IMG/VR virus record: IMGVR_UViG_3300042691_006837
Span: 1-61,674 of that record
Reading direction: 5' to 3' (one strand)
Origin: a virus
DNA length: 61,674 nucleotides
Position 1 is the stretch's first letter, and each line of letters begins with the position of its first letter. The notes below the pieces were generated by a model, which had not been told where the DNA came from, searched no databases, and worked only from the letters and a program-made list of their open reading frames with translations. The position numbers were made by a program, and so were the translations under genes. This document shows, piece after piece, positions 7,718 through 14,749 of the stretch.

Positions 7718-8179
7718 TTAAGCGATACGAATAATTGCGGTCGCTGCCGCTGCTGCGGGGAATTGAATCTGGAAGTCGCCAGAAGAAACTTGCTGGTCGC
7801 CGCCAAAGCTCAATACCGCACAAGCGGGATCGCCAGCTGCTGTGTCGTTGTAAATAATTCCACCAGATGTCGTAAAAGTTGCCGACGTCCAAGTAGTGTT
7901 ATCAAAGTCACAAACAGCGGTCGTGCTATCAGCTACAGGAGTTACCGAAGTCAGTGTATTACCGCCGGTAGTGTAACCTGTGGCATTGGGTAATTCATCT
8001 GAATTGCCAGTTAAATTAGTATAGCTAGTGGTGGCTGCGCCATAGGTACCAGTAACCGATGCTGTAGCTTTAGCTAAAGCTAATTTAAAGGTGTTGCCGC
8101 CGGGGTTTGAAAAGTTATGAACTGCTTTAAGGATTTCTACCTTAAAAGAAGTTGGCATTGCTGTGGTAAATCCAGCCAT
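7718..8179 (-). CDS. Virion structural protein, paralogue 1
   Basis: A 153-residue protein starting MAGFTTAMPTSFKVEIL with a clear GGAGAATTAAAATGGC ribosome site. It shares its plan with the gene at 8468-8884: SFK-x-E-L near the start, then a 'D(F/V)NN-x-x-W' segment, then TFTTSGGIIYND, AVLSFGGDQQV and a closing FPAAAAATAIIRIA. The composition (Thr, Gly, Ala, Ser) and position between tail adaptors and fibres suggest a tail or decoration protein. The exact role is not known. Confidence 0.7.
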   Translation of the reverse strand: MAGFTTAMPTSFKVEILKAVHNFSNPGGNTFKLALAKATASVTGTYGAATTSYTNLTGNSDELPNATGYTTGGNTLTSVTPVADSTTAVCDFDNTTWTSATFTTSGGIIYNDTAAGDPACAVLSFGGDQQVSSGDFQIQFPAAAAATAIIRIA

Positions 8180-8180
8180 T

Positions 8181-8468
8181 TTAATTCTCCAAGAGTTTTG
8201 TTAATTCGGGGTGCCCCGCATCGCGGAAGCGGTTAGTAAGCGTAGTGCCATGAGATCTAATACATTGATGCCCATAGCTAATTAAAACACTACGAATTTG
8301 ATTTTTAAATGCCTCTGCTTGCTGTCGGATAACCGGATCAGCTGTTGCACTAACAGCAATAATACGATCTAACGCATTTTCAGCAAGCTCTTCGGGAGTG
8401 AAGCCTCGACCCGAGACTCCCATCGCTTTAATATTACCGAGTAATGCGCCGCCAGAAGTTGAAAACAT
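8181..8468 (-). CDS. Small conserved phage protein between the paralogues
   Basis: A 95-residue, mainly helical protein with the segment GRGFTPEELAENALDRII and the segment AEAFKNQIRSVLISYGHQCI. Proteins of this kind are found in the tail gene blocks of many aquatic and cyanobacterial phages but have no assigned function. It lies between two paralogous structural genes and overlaps neither by more than one base, so it belongs to the same tightly packed transcript. Confidence 0.7.
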   Translation of the reverse strand: MFSTSGGALLGNIKAMGVSGRGFTPEELAENALDRIIAVSATADPVIRQQAEAFKNQIRSVLISYGHQCIRSHGTTLTNRFRDAGHPELTKLLEN

Positions 8469-8884
8469 TAGGTCATCCTTATGATTGCACTGTCTGCTGT
8501 ATTAGCAGGGAATGTCACAGTAAACGTGTTACTTGTTACCGAACGATCTGAACCAAAGTTAAGCACTGCAATCGAGCGATTAGCTTTGCTAGAGTTGTAA
8601 ATTAATGCCCCACGACAAGTAAAAGTAGCGTTAGGCCAGGAGGCATTATTAAAGTTAACAAACGCCGTATCACTAGACGTTAACACTGTTGCCCCAGTTA
8701 GCGTAATCCCACCAGCCGCATAACCTGTGCCGGTGATCTCATTAGACGTGGTATATGCAATAGTGTCGGCGCCAAGATCAGCAAACGCGGTGTAAAGCGC
8801 AATTTTGATGGTGTCTGTAAGAAGGTTATGAACCCCCTCGTACAGCTCTTCTTTAAACGACGTGGTCTGGGTTTGCGTAATCAT
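8468..8884 (-). CDS. Virion structural protein, paralogue 2
   Basis: A 138-residue protein starting MITQTQTTSFKEELYEGVHNLL. It matches the downstream paralogue in order and spacing: VNFNNASWPNATFT, then GALIYNSS, IAVLNFGSDRSV and a final FPANTADSAIIRMT. The pair probably arose by duplication with the helical gene now between them. The ATG lies 4 bp inside the end of the adaptor gene. A minor virion or tail decoration role is likely. Confidence 0.7.
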   Translation of the reverse strand: MITQTQTTSFKEELYEGVHNLLTDTIKIALYTAFADLGADTIAYTTSNEITGTGYAAGGITLTGATVLTSSDTAFVNFNNASWPNATFTCRGALIYNSSKANRSIAVLNFGSDRSVTSNTFTVTFPANTADSAIIRMT

Positions 8885-9564
8885 TTAACTGGATACCTTA
8901 CCTGCCCATCTCTGTAGGCATCCTGACGTAGCTTACCGTCGCCAAGCTGTTTAGCCATCATAAATGCTTCATCGTACCGTTTCTGGTACACCACGATCAC
9001 ATCCTGCTCACCCTTCATAAAGGTGTAGGCTTCAAGCAACGCACCGTAGAGCAGCAGCGAGTCCATATTTTCACCAAGCCAGGTGGTCCCTGCCGTGACA
9101 ATAGACTCTGGGTAATAGCCGTAATGCAGCTCCATTGTGTAGTTAGCGTTTGGCGTAGGCCCAAGGATAAACGTATTAGCATCAAAGTAAGCGTAGTGAG
9201 TCGGCTTACCGGTTGTAGCAGGGTACGGAAACGCTTCGCGGATGAAGTTAACGTCCTTGTTAAGCAAGTACTCATAGATGCCAGTAGCCGGGTCAATGAC
9301 TGCTAGGGAATACGTGTACAAGAAATCAGACGGCTGCTGCAAGTACTTATTGCCGTTTGTTGTCGTTCCAGTCACGTTTTTACGGATCGCAGGGAACTGG
9401 ATCGTGTTATAGATCCGCTGCTCAGCCTGCTGAATGAACGTATCAATCTGCTCTTTTTGGGTAAACGTCACCGTTCCCGTACCGGCAGGGTCGGTCCAGG
9501 AGGTGCTGGGGAAGTCGTTCTCGACGTAACCCTTGATCGTTTCAAAGAGCTGAGAGTAGTTCAT
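8881..9564 (-). CDS. Head-tail adaptor (tail accessory) protein
   Basis: A 227-residue protein with an N-terminal helical part (FETIKGYVENDFP, QIDTFIQQAEQRIYNT) followed by LQQPSDFLYTYSLAVID and ELHYGYYPESI. This arrangement is that of adaptor or tail accessory proteins of short-tailed phages (P22 gp4 / SU10 adaptor type), which sit on the portal and connect the tail. The C-terminal part is helical (GALLEAYTFMKGEQDVI). A second, longer adaptor-like protein is encoded at 10474-11214. I rate the family fit as likely rather than sure. Confidence 0.65.
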   Translation of the reverse strand: MNYSQLFETIKGYVENDFPSTSWTDPAGTGTVTFTQKEQIDTFIQQAEQRIYNTIQFPAIRKNVTGTTTNGNKYLQQPSDFLYTYSLAVIDPATGIYEYLLNKDVNFIREAFPYPATTGKPTHYAYFDANTFILGPTPNANYTMELHYGYYPESIVTAGTTWLGENMDSLLLYGALLEAYTFMKGEQDVIVVYQKRYDEAFMMAKQLGDGKLRQDAYRDGQVRYPVK

Positions 9565-9566
9565 AT

Positions 9567-9830
9567 TTAACCCATCGGTCCCCGAGCCATTGTGCCTTTA
9601 GTAGCCGCACCCGTACCCCGAATTTTAATCCCAGAGGTCTTAGTTTCGGGATAAGTTTTTGCAGCAATATTTCCAACCGACACGTTCATGCGTTTTAGTT
9701 CTTCGGACCCAGTGCCACCTTTAACGATGTCCTGAATCTTAACCATCTGACCCTGCATTGTGTGCGGTGCAGCATAAACGTCGGCTTGGCCAACCTCTTT
9801 ACCCATAACTTTTTTGCTGAACTTAGCCAT
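9567..9830 (-). CDS. Small basic virion-associated protein
   Basis: An 87-residue Lys/Gly-rich protein (MAKFSKKVMGKEVGQ ... ATKGTMARGPMG). It is one of a series of short, basic, glycine-rich genes between the capsid and tail genes. Such proteins recur in the same place in related aquatic phages and may be packaged in the head, but there is no motif that shows this. Confidence 0.6.
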   Translation of the reverse strand: MAKFSKKVMGKEVGQADVYAAPHTMQGQMVKIQDIVKGGTGSEELKRMNVSVGNIAAKTYPETKTSGIKIRGTGAATKGTMARGPMG

Positions 9831-9832
9831 GA

Positions 9833-10042
9833 TTAGATCCCTGCCTTAGGTACTTTACGAACGGGAGACTTCTGGTTAGCAACCTTAGCCAGGCCACGAC
9901 CCAGTCGTTTCATCTCTAAATTGGTTTTACCGCCAGCGCGATAGCCTTTAGCACCGTGCATCTTTTTCTCATGGGTCTTGACGGCCTTTTTGGCTACCTT
10001 CTCCATCATGGGCTTGTCTTTTGCGATATCTGAGTGTTTCAT
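9833..10042 (-). CDS. Small very basic protein
   Basis: A 69-residue protein with many lysines (EKVAKKAVKTHEKKMHGAKG) and the segment KTNLEMKRLGRGLAKVANQK, which is conserved in other aquatic phages. The high charge suggests nucleic-acid contact or packing in the capsid. It is separated from the next small gene by two bases. Confidence 0.6.
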   Translation of the reverse strand: MKHSDIAKDKPMMEKVAKKAVKTHEKKMHGAKGYRAGGKTNLEMKRLGRGLAKVANQKSPVRKVPKAGI

Positions 10043-10051
10043 TTATTGCTC

Positions 10052-10474
10052 CTAAGAAGTAGTTACTGTTCCAACAAAGGTTTTAGCCACAAGTGCGTTT
10101 GGCGTCAACCCTGCATCGTTTGCCCTGGCGCCCCCGACGGGGTACCAGCCCCATTCAATAATTCGACTACCGCCTGATGGATCACCAGTTTGATCGGTAT
10201 CAGGCCCTGTTCCGGCCTCAATCTGCAGCCCTGTATAGCCTGCTTGTAAATACGTTGTATCCGGACGAGGATTGCGCAAAGCCTGGGGGTCGTTAACGGG
10301 GTACATACCAAGCTGCAACTGAGGCTGATCTGGTTCCCAACAGGTATGGCAGACAAGCAAATTAATGTTCTTAGTCTTGATAACGAGCTGGCGCAGTTCC
10401 TTCAGCTTATAGCGAAATCCACACCTATCGCATTGCGATATGGCCCATTTACCGGACGCAAACTTACTGGGCAT
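10052..10474 (-). CDS. Zinc-ribbon virion protein
   Basis: A 140-residue protein with an N-terminal zinc ribbon: ISQCDRCGFRYKLKELRQLV, then LLVCHTCWEPDQPQLQLG, i.e. two CxxC knuckles at residues 15-18 and 42-45. The remainder is Gly/Thr-rich and less structured. This small zinc-ribbon protein is common next to the adaptor gene in related phages. Its start shares a base with the end of the adaptor gene upstream. Confidence 0.7.
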   Translation of the reverse strand: MPSKFASGKWAISQCDRCGFRYKLKELRQLVIKTKNINLLVCHTCWEPDQPQLQLGMYPVNDPQALRNPRPDTTYLQAGYTGLQIEAGTGPDTDQTGDPSGGSRIIEWGWYPVGGARANDAGLTPNALVAKTFVGTVTTS

Positions 10475-11214
10475 TAGTAGAACAACTCCCGTGGCGCAAG
10501 CCGCAGGGATGCCTTTTCACGGTCTTCAGACGAGGCCAAGAGCCACTGCTCTTCGTAGTCCATCTTCAGCCGGTCAAGACGAGCCTGACCCTCTGGGATC
10601 TTAAGTGCAATGTAATACGCTAGCCCCGCTACCAGGCACGTCAACATCCGGAACGGAATGTCTTGGGTGTTAGTGCCATTACCCGCATCTTGAATTCGGC
10701 GTAAACGCCAGTACACAAAGGTGTAGTAGTTGCTCTGATCTGGCGCAGGCCAGACGTTAATCTTGGGGTGATCTACACCTGTAATTAAATTTGTACCCGC
10801 AGGTTCGCCCCCAGGAGGATAAGTTGCCCCCGAAGACCGGTCGATCCAAACCTGAATTGGGCGCCCTTGAGCGTTTTTGTTTGGAATCGTAGAGTAGGTA
10901 GAAACACTAATACGGGTGATATTGATGTCGGTTTGGTTGACACCGGTTTGAGTCCGGATCACATGGTCCAGCAGATCAATTGTGTCTACCGGCAGCGGGT
11001 ATGTAATCTGCCCCTCAACCATGGCAATCGAACCCTGCTCAATGGTCCAAAGATTGATGCCTCGGTTTGCCCATTCAACAGTCAAAAGATTAAGGCTACG
11101 CCGCGCAGTACGCAGGTCATAGCCAGACCGCAGCTCGCCACCGGCCCGCTCAAACGCCTCTTCAACGAGGTTATTGAGGTCTAAATTAAAACTAGATACG
11201 CCGGAAGTCGTCAT
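10474..11214 (-). CDS. Head-to-tail adaptor (P22 gp4-like tail protein)
   Basis: A 246-residue protein. The N-terminus NLNLDLNNLVEEAF-like helix (residues 8-20) is followed by DLRTARRSLNLLTVEWANRG, then beta segments EGQITYPLPVDTIDLLDHV and GRPIQVWIDRSSG. The C-terminal half (YTFVYWRLRRIQDAGN, FRMLTCLVAGLAYYIALKIPE) is helical. This plan is typical of the tail accessory factors which bind under the portal. It is encoded with the other adaptor and zinc-ribbon genes. Confidence 0.7.
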   Translation of the reverse strand: MTTSGVSSFNLDLNNLVEEAFERAGGELRSGYDLRTARRSLNLLTVEWANRGINLWTIEQGSIAMVEGQITYPLPVDTIDLLDHVIRTQTGVNQTDINITRISVSTYSTIPNKNAQGRPIQVWIDRSSGATYPPGGEPAGTNLITGVDHPKINVWPAPDQSNYYTFVYWRLRRIQDAGNGTNTQDIPFRMLTCLVAGLAYYIALKIPEGQARLDRLKMDYEEQWLLASSEDREKASLRLAPRELFY

Positions 11215-11474
11215 TTTATTTTCCTGTGCCGAACAACTTTTTTAGCCACCGTACGAGGTTGTGGTACGAACTGTGCTCCTCGGGCTTTACCGGCACGCTT
11301 GGCTCGGGTGGTGGCGGCGTACTCTTGCGGGGAGAGCGCTTTAATGGCGGCTTTGGGGAGGTACCTTTCGCCGGTCGCTTCACTTCCTTGCGTTGAGGGC
11401 TTGCCACTTTTCGTTCTCCACTCTTGCTTTGTCCAAGCTTTTAGACTTCTCTGCGGCTTTTTCAAGTTCGACAT
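11211..11474 (-). CDS. Small basic conserved protein (KTKSGKPSTQG type)
   Basis: An 87-residue protein with an AAAGG ribosome site 8 bases before the ATG. The segment SLKAWTKQEWRTKSGKPS followed by ERYLPKAAIKALSPQEYAA is highly conserved in other aquatic phages, so the frame is real. The C-terminus is strongly basic (RTVAKKVVRHRKIK). The first 95 bases overlap, in another frame, the end of the gene at 11380-11586. Confidence 0.7.
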   Translation of the reverse strand: MSNLKKPQRSLKAWTKQEWRTKSGKPSTQGSEATGERYLPKAAIKALSPQEYAATTRAKRAGKARGAQFVPQPRTVAKKVVRHRKIK

Positions 11475-11586
11475 ATCGTTGCCTTTGCCTAATTTGCCTA
11501 AAATCTTCTGAAGCCTGCAGAATCCAGTTAAACGTATTTCCGTCCCGATGGTAGTCGTGAACCGGAAACCTAATCCCGATAGCCAC
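11380..11586 (-). CDS. Probable small protein with GTG start
   Basis: A 68-residue frame beginning at a GTG with an AAAGG site 6 bases upstream. It encodes VAIGIRFPVHDYHRDGNTFNWIL followed by a charged helix (ELEKAAEKSKSLDKARVENE). The helix-rich composition looks like real protein, yet the last third overlaps the conserved gene at 11211-11474 out of frame. I keep it with moderate confidence. No family is known. Confidence 0.45.
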   Translation of the reverse strand: MAIGIRFPVHDYHRDGNTFNWILQASEDFRQIRQRQRYVELEKAAEKSKSLDKARVENEKWQALNARK

Positions 11587-11848
11587 CGCCAGCCTTTTTA
11601 TACTGCATAGCTAGCATCTGAGCTTTACGGGCACTCCACTGTCCCGGAGCGCCACCCTTCCCACCAGCCTTAATACGCTCAAACAATGACTTACGCATGC
11701 CGGGTTTGGTGTAGTTCCCGGCCTCGTTGACCTTAGACTCTCCACCTTCTTTAAACGCCTTAAACTTATCACCATCCTTACGGGCTTTGGTTTTAGCTTT
11801 TGGCATCTTAGAGGGCATGATAGCCCCCATACCCCGGCTTGCCATCAT
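11570..11848 (-). CDS. Small conserved basic protein (GGESKVNEAGNYTKPG type)
   Basis: A 92-residue protein with the very conserved core GGESKVNEAGNYTKPGMRK and the end WSARKAQMLAMQYKKAGGGY, both widespread in uncultured aquatic phages. The ATG overlaps the TGA of the preceding gene (ATGATG). It is Lys/Gly-rich, like its neighbours. Its location between capsid and tail adaptor genes fits a minor head protein; no activity is known. Confidence 0.75.
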   Translation of the reverse strand: MMASRGMGAIMPSKMPKAKTKARKDGDKFKAFKEGGESKVNEAGNYTKPGMRKSLFERIKAGGKGGAPGQWSARKAQMLAMQYKKAGGGYRD

Positions 11849-12240
11849 TTGCAGGAACCGCCTTTGCGCATCTTGGTCATGCCGCCAGCTTTCATACCTT
11901 TACCGCCAGCCATGACAACCTGTTTGCCCTTGGTTTTACCTTTGACAGCAACACCATCACGGCTAGGAGCAGCAGTCTTAACAGCGCCCATTTTGGAAGC
12001 GGCGGTACCACCTTTTGAGTATTTCATTTCAGACCCTTTCTTAGGTTTAGAGAGCCCAGCTTCGCTTAAGCCAATAGCCATTGCTTGCTTGGGATTGGTT
12101 ACTTTTTGCCCGGAAGAAGACTTTAGTTTTCCGGACCGAAACTCGCGCATTACTGTTGCAACTTTGTTCTTTTTGGGCATGGGGTTACCGCCAGCGTCGG
12201 CGGATTTGCCTCCAAGACTACCAACCCCAAACTTTTTCAT
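11845..12240 (-). CDS. DUF6496-like small protein with GKTKG tag-like motif
   Basis: A 131-residue protein. Residues about 24-65 (KVATVMREFRSGKL, QKVTNPKQAMAIGLSEAG) match the DUF6496 pattern, which is common in phage and bacterial small proteins. Downstream is RDGVAVKGKTKGKQVV, an internal form of the tag found at the C-terminus of the next three proteins. It ends in MRKGGSCK. Basic and Gly-rich throughout; the function is unknown. Confidence 0.7.
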   Translation of the reverse strand: MKKFGVGSLGGKSADAGGNPMPKKNKVATVMREFRSGKLKSSSGQKVTNPKQAMAIGLSEAGLSKPKKGSEMKYSKGGTAASKMGAVKTAAPSRDGVAVKGKTKGKQVVMAGGKGMKAGGMTKMRKGGSCK

Positions 12241-12488
12241 ACCATTCGCCCTTTGGTTTTGCCTTTGGTAGCAATTCCATCAGCAGCTTTGCGGTAACCG
12301 GTCTGACCACCCTTAGCCATTTTTTTAACCTTGCCACCTTTGCGCATAGTTTCAGTAGCAGGTACAACACGATCAGCCTCACCACTACGGCTTAAACGTA
12401 CACGCTCAGCAGCACCTGCGGCGGTACGGGGCAACCCACTGTCTTTAGCGGATTGACGCCCAAAAAGGTATCGTCTTAGAAAATTCAT
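12237..12488 (-). CDS. Small basic protein with ADGIA-GKTKG C-terminal tag
   Basis: An 83-residue protein. It starts MNFLRRYLFGRQSAKDSG and ends in YRKAADGIATKGKTKGRMV. The last 15 residues are nearly the same as in the next two proteins upstream, although the N-terminal parts are unrelated. Its ATG overlaps the end of its neighbour by 4 bases in frame order. Function unknown; a virion targeting or packing tag is an inference. Confidence 0.7.
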   Translation of the reverse strand: MNFLRRYLFGRQSAKDSGLPRTAAGAAERVRLSRSGEADRVVPATETMRKGGKVKKMAKGGQTGYRKAADGIATKGKTKGRMV

Positions 12489-12490
12489 AG

Positions 12491-12712
12491 TTACACCATC
12501 TTTCCGCGAGTTTTGCCGCGTTGAGCGCAGCCATCAGCGACTTTGCGGTACCCAACTTGACCGCCTTTAGCATAAAACTTTTTAGTCAGTGTAATACCGG
12601 CTCCTTTACCAACCCTACCCAAAGCAAGAGTGCCATACGGCGTTTCTATTTCTGGTTTTGGTAATTTAATCTTAGGGCCACCGCCTTCTTCTTTAGGTTT
12701 GTCGTTAAACAT
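12491..12712 (-). CDS. Small protein with ADGCA-GKTRG C-terminal tag
   Basis: A 73-residue protein. The front (IKLPKPEIETPYGTLALGRVG) is beta-like and unlike the neighbours; the end YRKVADGCAQRGKTRGKMV carries the shared tag. The linker KGGQVGYRK is also shared with the previous protein (KGGQTGYRK). Nothing identifies its activity. Confidence 0.7.
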   Translation of the reverse strand: MFNDKPKEEGGGPKIKLPKPEIETPYGTLALGRVGKGAGITLTKKFYAKGGQVGYRKVADGCAQRGKTRGKMV

Positions 12713-12714
12713 TT

Positions 12715-13101
12715 TTACACCATCCTTCCACGAGTTTTGCCGCGTTGGGCAATGCCGTCAGCGCGTTTAGATGCTGATGAAACCATACCACCTTTTTTCA
12801 TACCTAACTCTTTTTTAGCCTCTTCAACCCGTCGTTTTCTGGCTTCTGTAGCAGATCCGGGGCCTGGAAGGTTTTTTCCAGCGCCCTTAGAGCGCATTAA
12901 AAAACTACCAATATCAGAGATGGTGTCGCTGGCTTTCTGTCCAAAAGACTCATCTTTTTCCAACTGCTTACGAGCACTTTCCTGACGTTCTTTTTTCCGA
13001 AGATCATCTAACTCTTTACCGTAATAAGTTTTCCCATTACGACTTTCCATCTCAAACACATCAGCCGGAACCTTTGATGGCGAATCAACAATAGGCATCA
13101 T
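12715..13101 (-). CDS. Small helical protein with ADGIA-GKTRG C-terminal tag
   Basis: A 128-residue protein with a charged helical middle (ELDDLRKKERQESARKQLEKD), a short segment SDTISDIGSFLMRSKG and the C-terminal tag SKRADGIAQRGKTRGRMV. It is the third protein in a row with this tag. It lies between a membrane protein gene and the other tagged genes. Confidence 0.7.
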   Translation of the reverse strand: MMPIVDSPSKVPADVFEMESRNGKTYYGKELDDLRKKERQESARKQLEKDESFGQKASDTISDIGSFLMRSKGAGKNLPGPGSATEARKRRVEEAKKELGMKKGGMVSSASKRADGIAQRGKTRGRMV

Positions 13102-13341
13102 TTATCCTTTTTGAATAAGCCGATCAATCTTTTCTTCAAGGCGATTAAACCGTTGGTCAATGTGTTCAGTAATTCTTTCAACTTCTGCTTTAGTGACGTT
13201 ATCACGGGCCACCTCCACTCTTGTTTGATTAAGCAACGTCTCGACGTCGCTAAGTTTTTTAAACTTCTCGTGCGCCATATAGGACACCAGGCCAAGAACA
13301 ATACTTAAGCCGCCATTCCAAAGAAGAATCGTGCTATCCAT
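13102..13341 (-). CDS. Small membrane-anchored coiled-coil protein
   Basis: A 79-residue protein with one N-terminal transmembrane helix (LLWNGGLSIVLGLVSYMAH) and a long C-terminal coiled coil (AEVERITEHIDQRFNRLEEKIDRL). The layout resembles small phage membrane proteins that precede or accompany holins, or that sit in the virion; neither is proved. It is placed among capsid-associated small genes and not in the lysis group. Confidence 0.7.
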   Translation of the reverse strand: MDSTILLWNGGLSIVLGLVSYMAHEKFKKLSDVETLLNQTRVEVARDNVTKAEVERITEHIDQRFNRLEEKIDRLIQKG

Positions 13342-13596
13342 TTAACACTTCCAAGCACGTAAAGACTTGTTAATACGGCTGTTGGGATCATTGGCTGTTT
13401 TAGCTGACGTAAGTTTTTTCTTCATGCCGGACATCCGGGCGCAAAAAGATTTCTTACGGGCTCCACCCTCAGGCTGCGGAGCTTTAAGCCCTGGTTTCCC
13501 TGGGTTAGCGCGATTGTAAGAAGCCCGACCTTTGGCGTTTAAGCCACCTTTCGGGTTCTTACCCTCTTTCCGTTGCCAGGCAGGGGTCTTAGCCAT
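13342..13596 (-). CDS. DUF6321-like small basic protein
   Basis: An 84-residue protein with strong matches in memory to the DUF6321 pattern: PAWQRKEGKNPKGGLNAKG, then LKAPQPEGGARKKSFCARM and NDPNSRINKSLRAWKC. Proteins with this sequence are found in very many aquatic phages, with no known function. The end overlaps the next gene by 8 bp. Confidence 0.8.
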   Translation of the reverse strand: MAKTPAWQRKEGKNPKGGLNAKGRASYNRANPGKPGLKAPQPEGGARKKSFCARMSGMKKKLTSAKTANDPNSRINKSLRAWKC

Positions 13597-13873
13597 AGAA
13601 CACCACTGCTGTAGTGCTTGCAGCGTTAGTTACATAAACGTCGGTCTCGCAAAGGATGCCTTCACCAGGAATTACCACGTTTACACAACCAGAATCTGCG
13701 GGACCAGTAAATGAAAATCGAACAGTCCCACTAGCACCGCCATCTTTAATAACTACTGTGCCTGCGCCAGCATAGGAAATCAGAAGCCCTTTAATACGAG
13801 TACGCCCATCGTAAACCGTGGTACTTGTATTGGCTGCTGCTACGCCAGCTTTTACGTCATATTGCATCGCCAT
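13589..13873 (-). CDS. Small beta-rich structural protein
   Basis: A 94-residue protein with alternating beta strands (STTVYDGRTRIKGLLISY, GTVVIKDGGASGTVRFSF, GILCETDVYVTNAA). A GGAGAACCAAAATGGC ribosome site precedes the ATG. This type of small domain is often encoded next to the capsid genes and may decorate the head or form a minor tail piece. Confidence 0.65.
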   Translation of the reverse strand: MAMQYDVKAGVAAANTSTTVYDGRTRIKGLLISYAGAGTVVIKDGGASGTVRFSFTGPADSGCVNVVIPGEGILCETDVYVTNAASTTAVVFYG

Positions 13874-14021
13874 TTTGGTTCTCCGGTGCGTCTAACCTAT
13901 TGATTAACATCTGGTAGGCGGAGATAGTGGCTTGGGCTTGAATCAAAAAGGTTTGGGCCTTGTTTGCTTCTTGCTCTAACTCACGGATCTCCGATTCCAG
14001 AAATTCTTTGGTTATCTGCAT
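13857..14021 (-). CDS. 54-residue coiled-coil protein
   Basis: A short gene filling the gap between two structural genes. The ATG at 14021 overlaps the TAA of the upstream gene (TAATG) and the frame stays open to the TGA at 13857, inside the start of the next gene. The product begins MQITKEFLESEIRELEQEA and is one amphipathic helix or coiled coil, with LIQAQATISAYQMLINRL following. The overlaps at both ends argue for real, coupled translation. Function unknown; it may assist assembly of the flanking proteins. Confidence 0.65.
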   Translation of the reverse strand: MQITKEFLESEIRELEQEANKAQTFLIQAQATISAYQMLINRLDAPENQNGDAI

Positions 14022-14617
14022 TAAGTCAGAGTTGTACCAACGGTGATGTAGTGAGGAACGCCGCCAACCAAAATCTTGATTGCTTTAGCAGTTCCACCAA
14101 CAGTACCGGTTCCAACAATGGTAGCTGCAGGGCCACTCTCAATATTCAGAAAGTTCTGGATCTCACCAGTCTGTGATCCGCTGTCCGAAATACGGATGAA
14201 CGAAGAAGCTGCGCCAAGAGTTACGTTGGAGCTGTAGTCGGTATCAAGTTGGAGAACAGCCAGCGTGCCGCCGGGAGTTGTTGCTGTACCACCAAGAGTT
14301 GCACGAATTGCGTTGGCAGCGCCAGAAATTGAACCACCAGTATTAATTGAGGTGGAGATATGCGCACCGTTAATTGTGCCGCCGGTAGCTGCGTTAGCGC
14401 CAGTAACACGAGTAAAAGCACGAAGAGTCTCACCTGAGCCAGTTGAGGTAAAGGTTAGACGGGAATAATTTAGACGTACATCGCCTGTAGTGTTGCTGGC
14501 GGTGCCGTAAAAACTGGAAATATTGCCTGCTGTAGTGGCAACAATGGGGTCGGTAGAAGTACCGCCGATAAAGCCATTTTGCGACGCGACTGGGCCGCTA
14601 AAAGTAGTTTGAGCCAT
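14021..14617 (-). CDS. Virion structural protein downstream of the capsid gene
   Basis: A 198-residue protein rich in Gly, Thr, Ser and Ala. It begins MAQTTFSGPVASQNGFIGG and contains RLTFTSTGSGETLRAFTRV and GGTINGAHISTSINTGGS; the end is GGVPHYITVGTTLT. The beta-type composition resembles head fibre or decoration proteins encoded just after the capsid gene. An AAAGGATGAGCA ribosome site precedes it, behind a leader that lies between the capsid terminator and the gene. Confidence 0.7.
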   Translation of the reverse strand: MAQTTFSGPVASQNGFIGGTSTDPIVATTAGNISSFYGTASNTTGDVRLNYSRLTFTSTGSGETLRAFTRVTGANAATGGTINGAHISTSINTGGSISGAANAIRATLGGTATTPGGTLAVLQLDTDYSSNVTLGAASSFIRISDSGSQTGEIQNFLNIESGPAATIVGTGTVGGTAKAIKILVGGVPHYITVGTTLT

Positions 14618-14632
14618 TGCTCATCCTTTCGT

Positions 14633-14664
14633 GTAGTAGCACATCCCCGTATCGTCTCTACTAC
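14633..14664. other. Inverted repeat in the leader of the post-capsid gene
   Basis: GTAGTAG (14633-14639) and CTACTAC (14658-14664) can form a 7-bp stem around 18 bases. It lies between the capsid terminator and the ribosome site of the gene at 14021-14617, so on the minus-strand message it would be a 5' hairpin. It may stabilise or regulate the message; otherwise the 132-base gap holds only the terminator. Confidence 0.4.
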
Positions 14665-14718
14665 GTCTGCCAAGCCAGTCGATACAGGTAAGAAATCTTG
14701 GTAACTGAAGAATACAAC

Positions 14719-14749
14719 AAAAGGGGGGCTTTGCAACCCCCCTCTTTTA
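14719..14749 (-). terminator. Rho-independent terminator after the major capsid gene
   Basis: Read on the minus strand, GGGGGG (14742-14737) pairs with CCCCCC (14728-14723) across a short loop, and a TTTTGTT run follows. The stop codon of the capsid gene is immediately upstream. It should end or thin out transcripts after the capsid gene, so capsid message can exceed that of the tail genes. Confidence 0.85.

Noticed and set aside
11216-11407. Alternative 63-residue frame over the basic gene at 11211-11474
   Set aside because: The frame at 11211-11474 has an AAAGG site and segments known from other phages. This one is Lys/Pro-rich shadow sequence.
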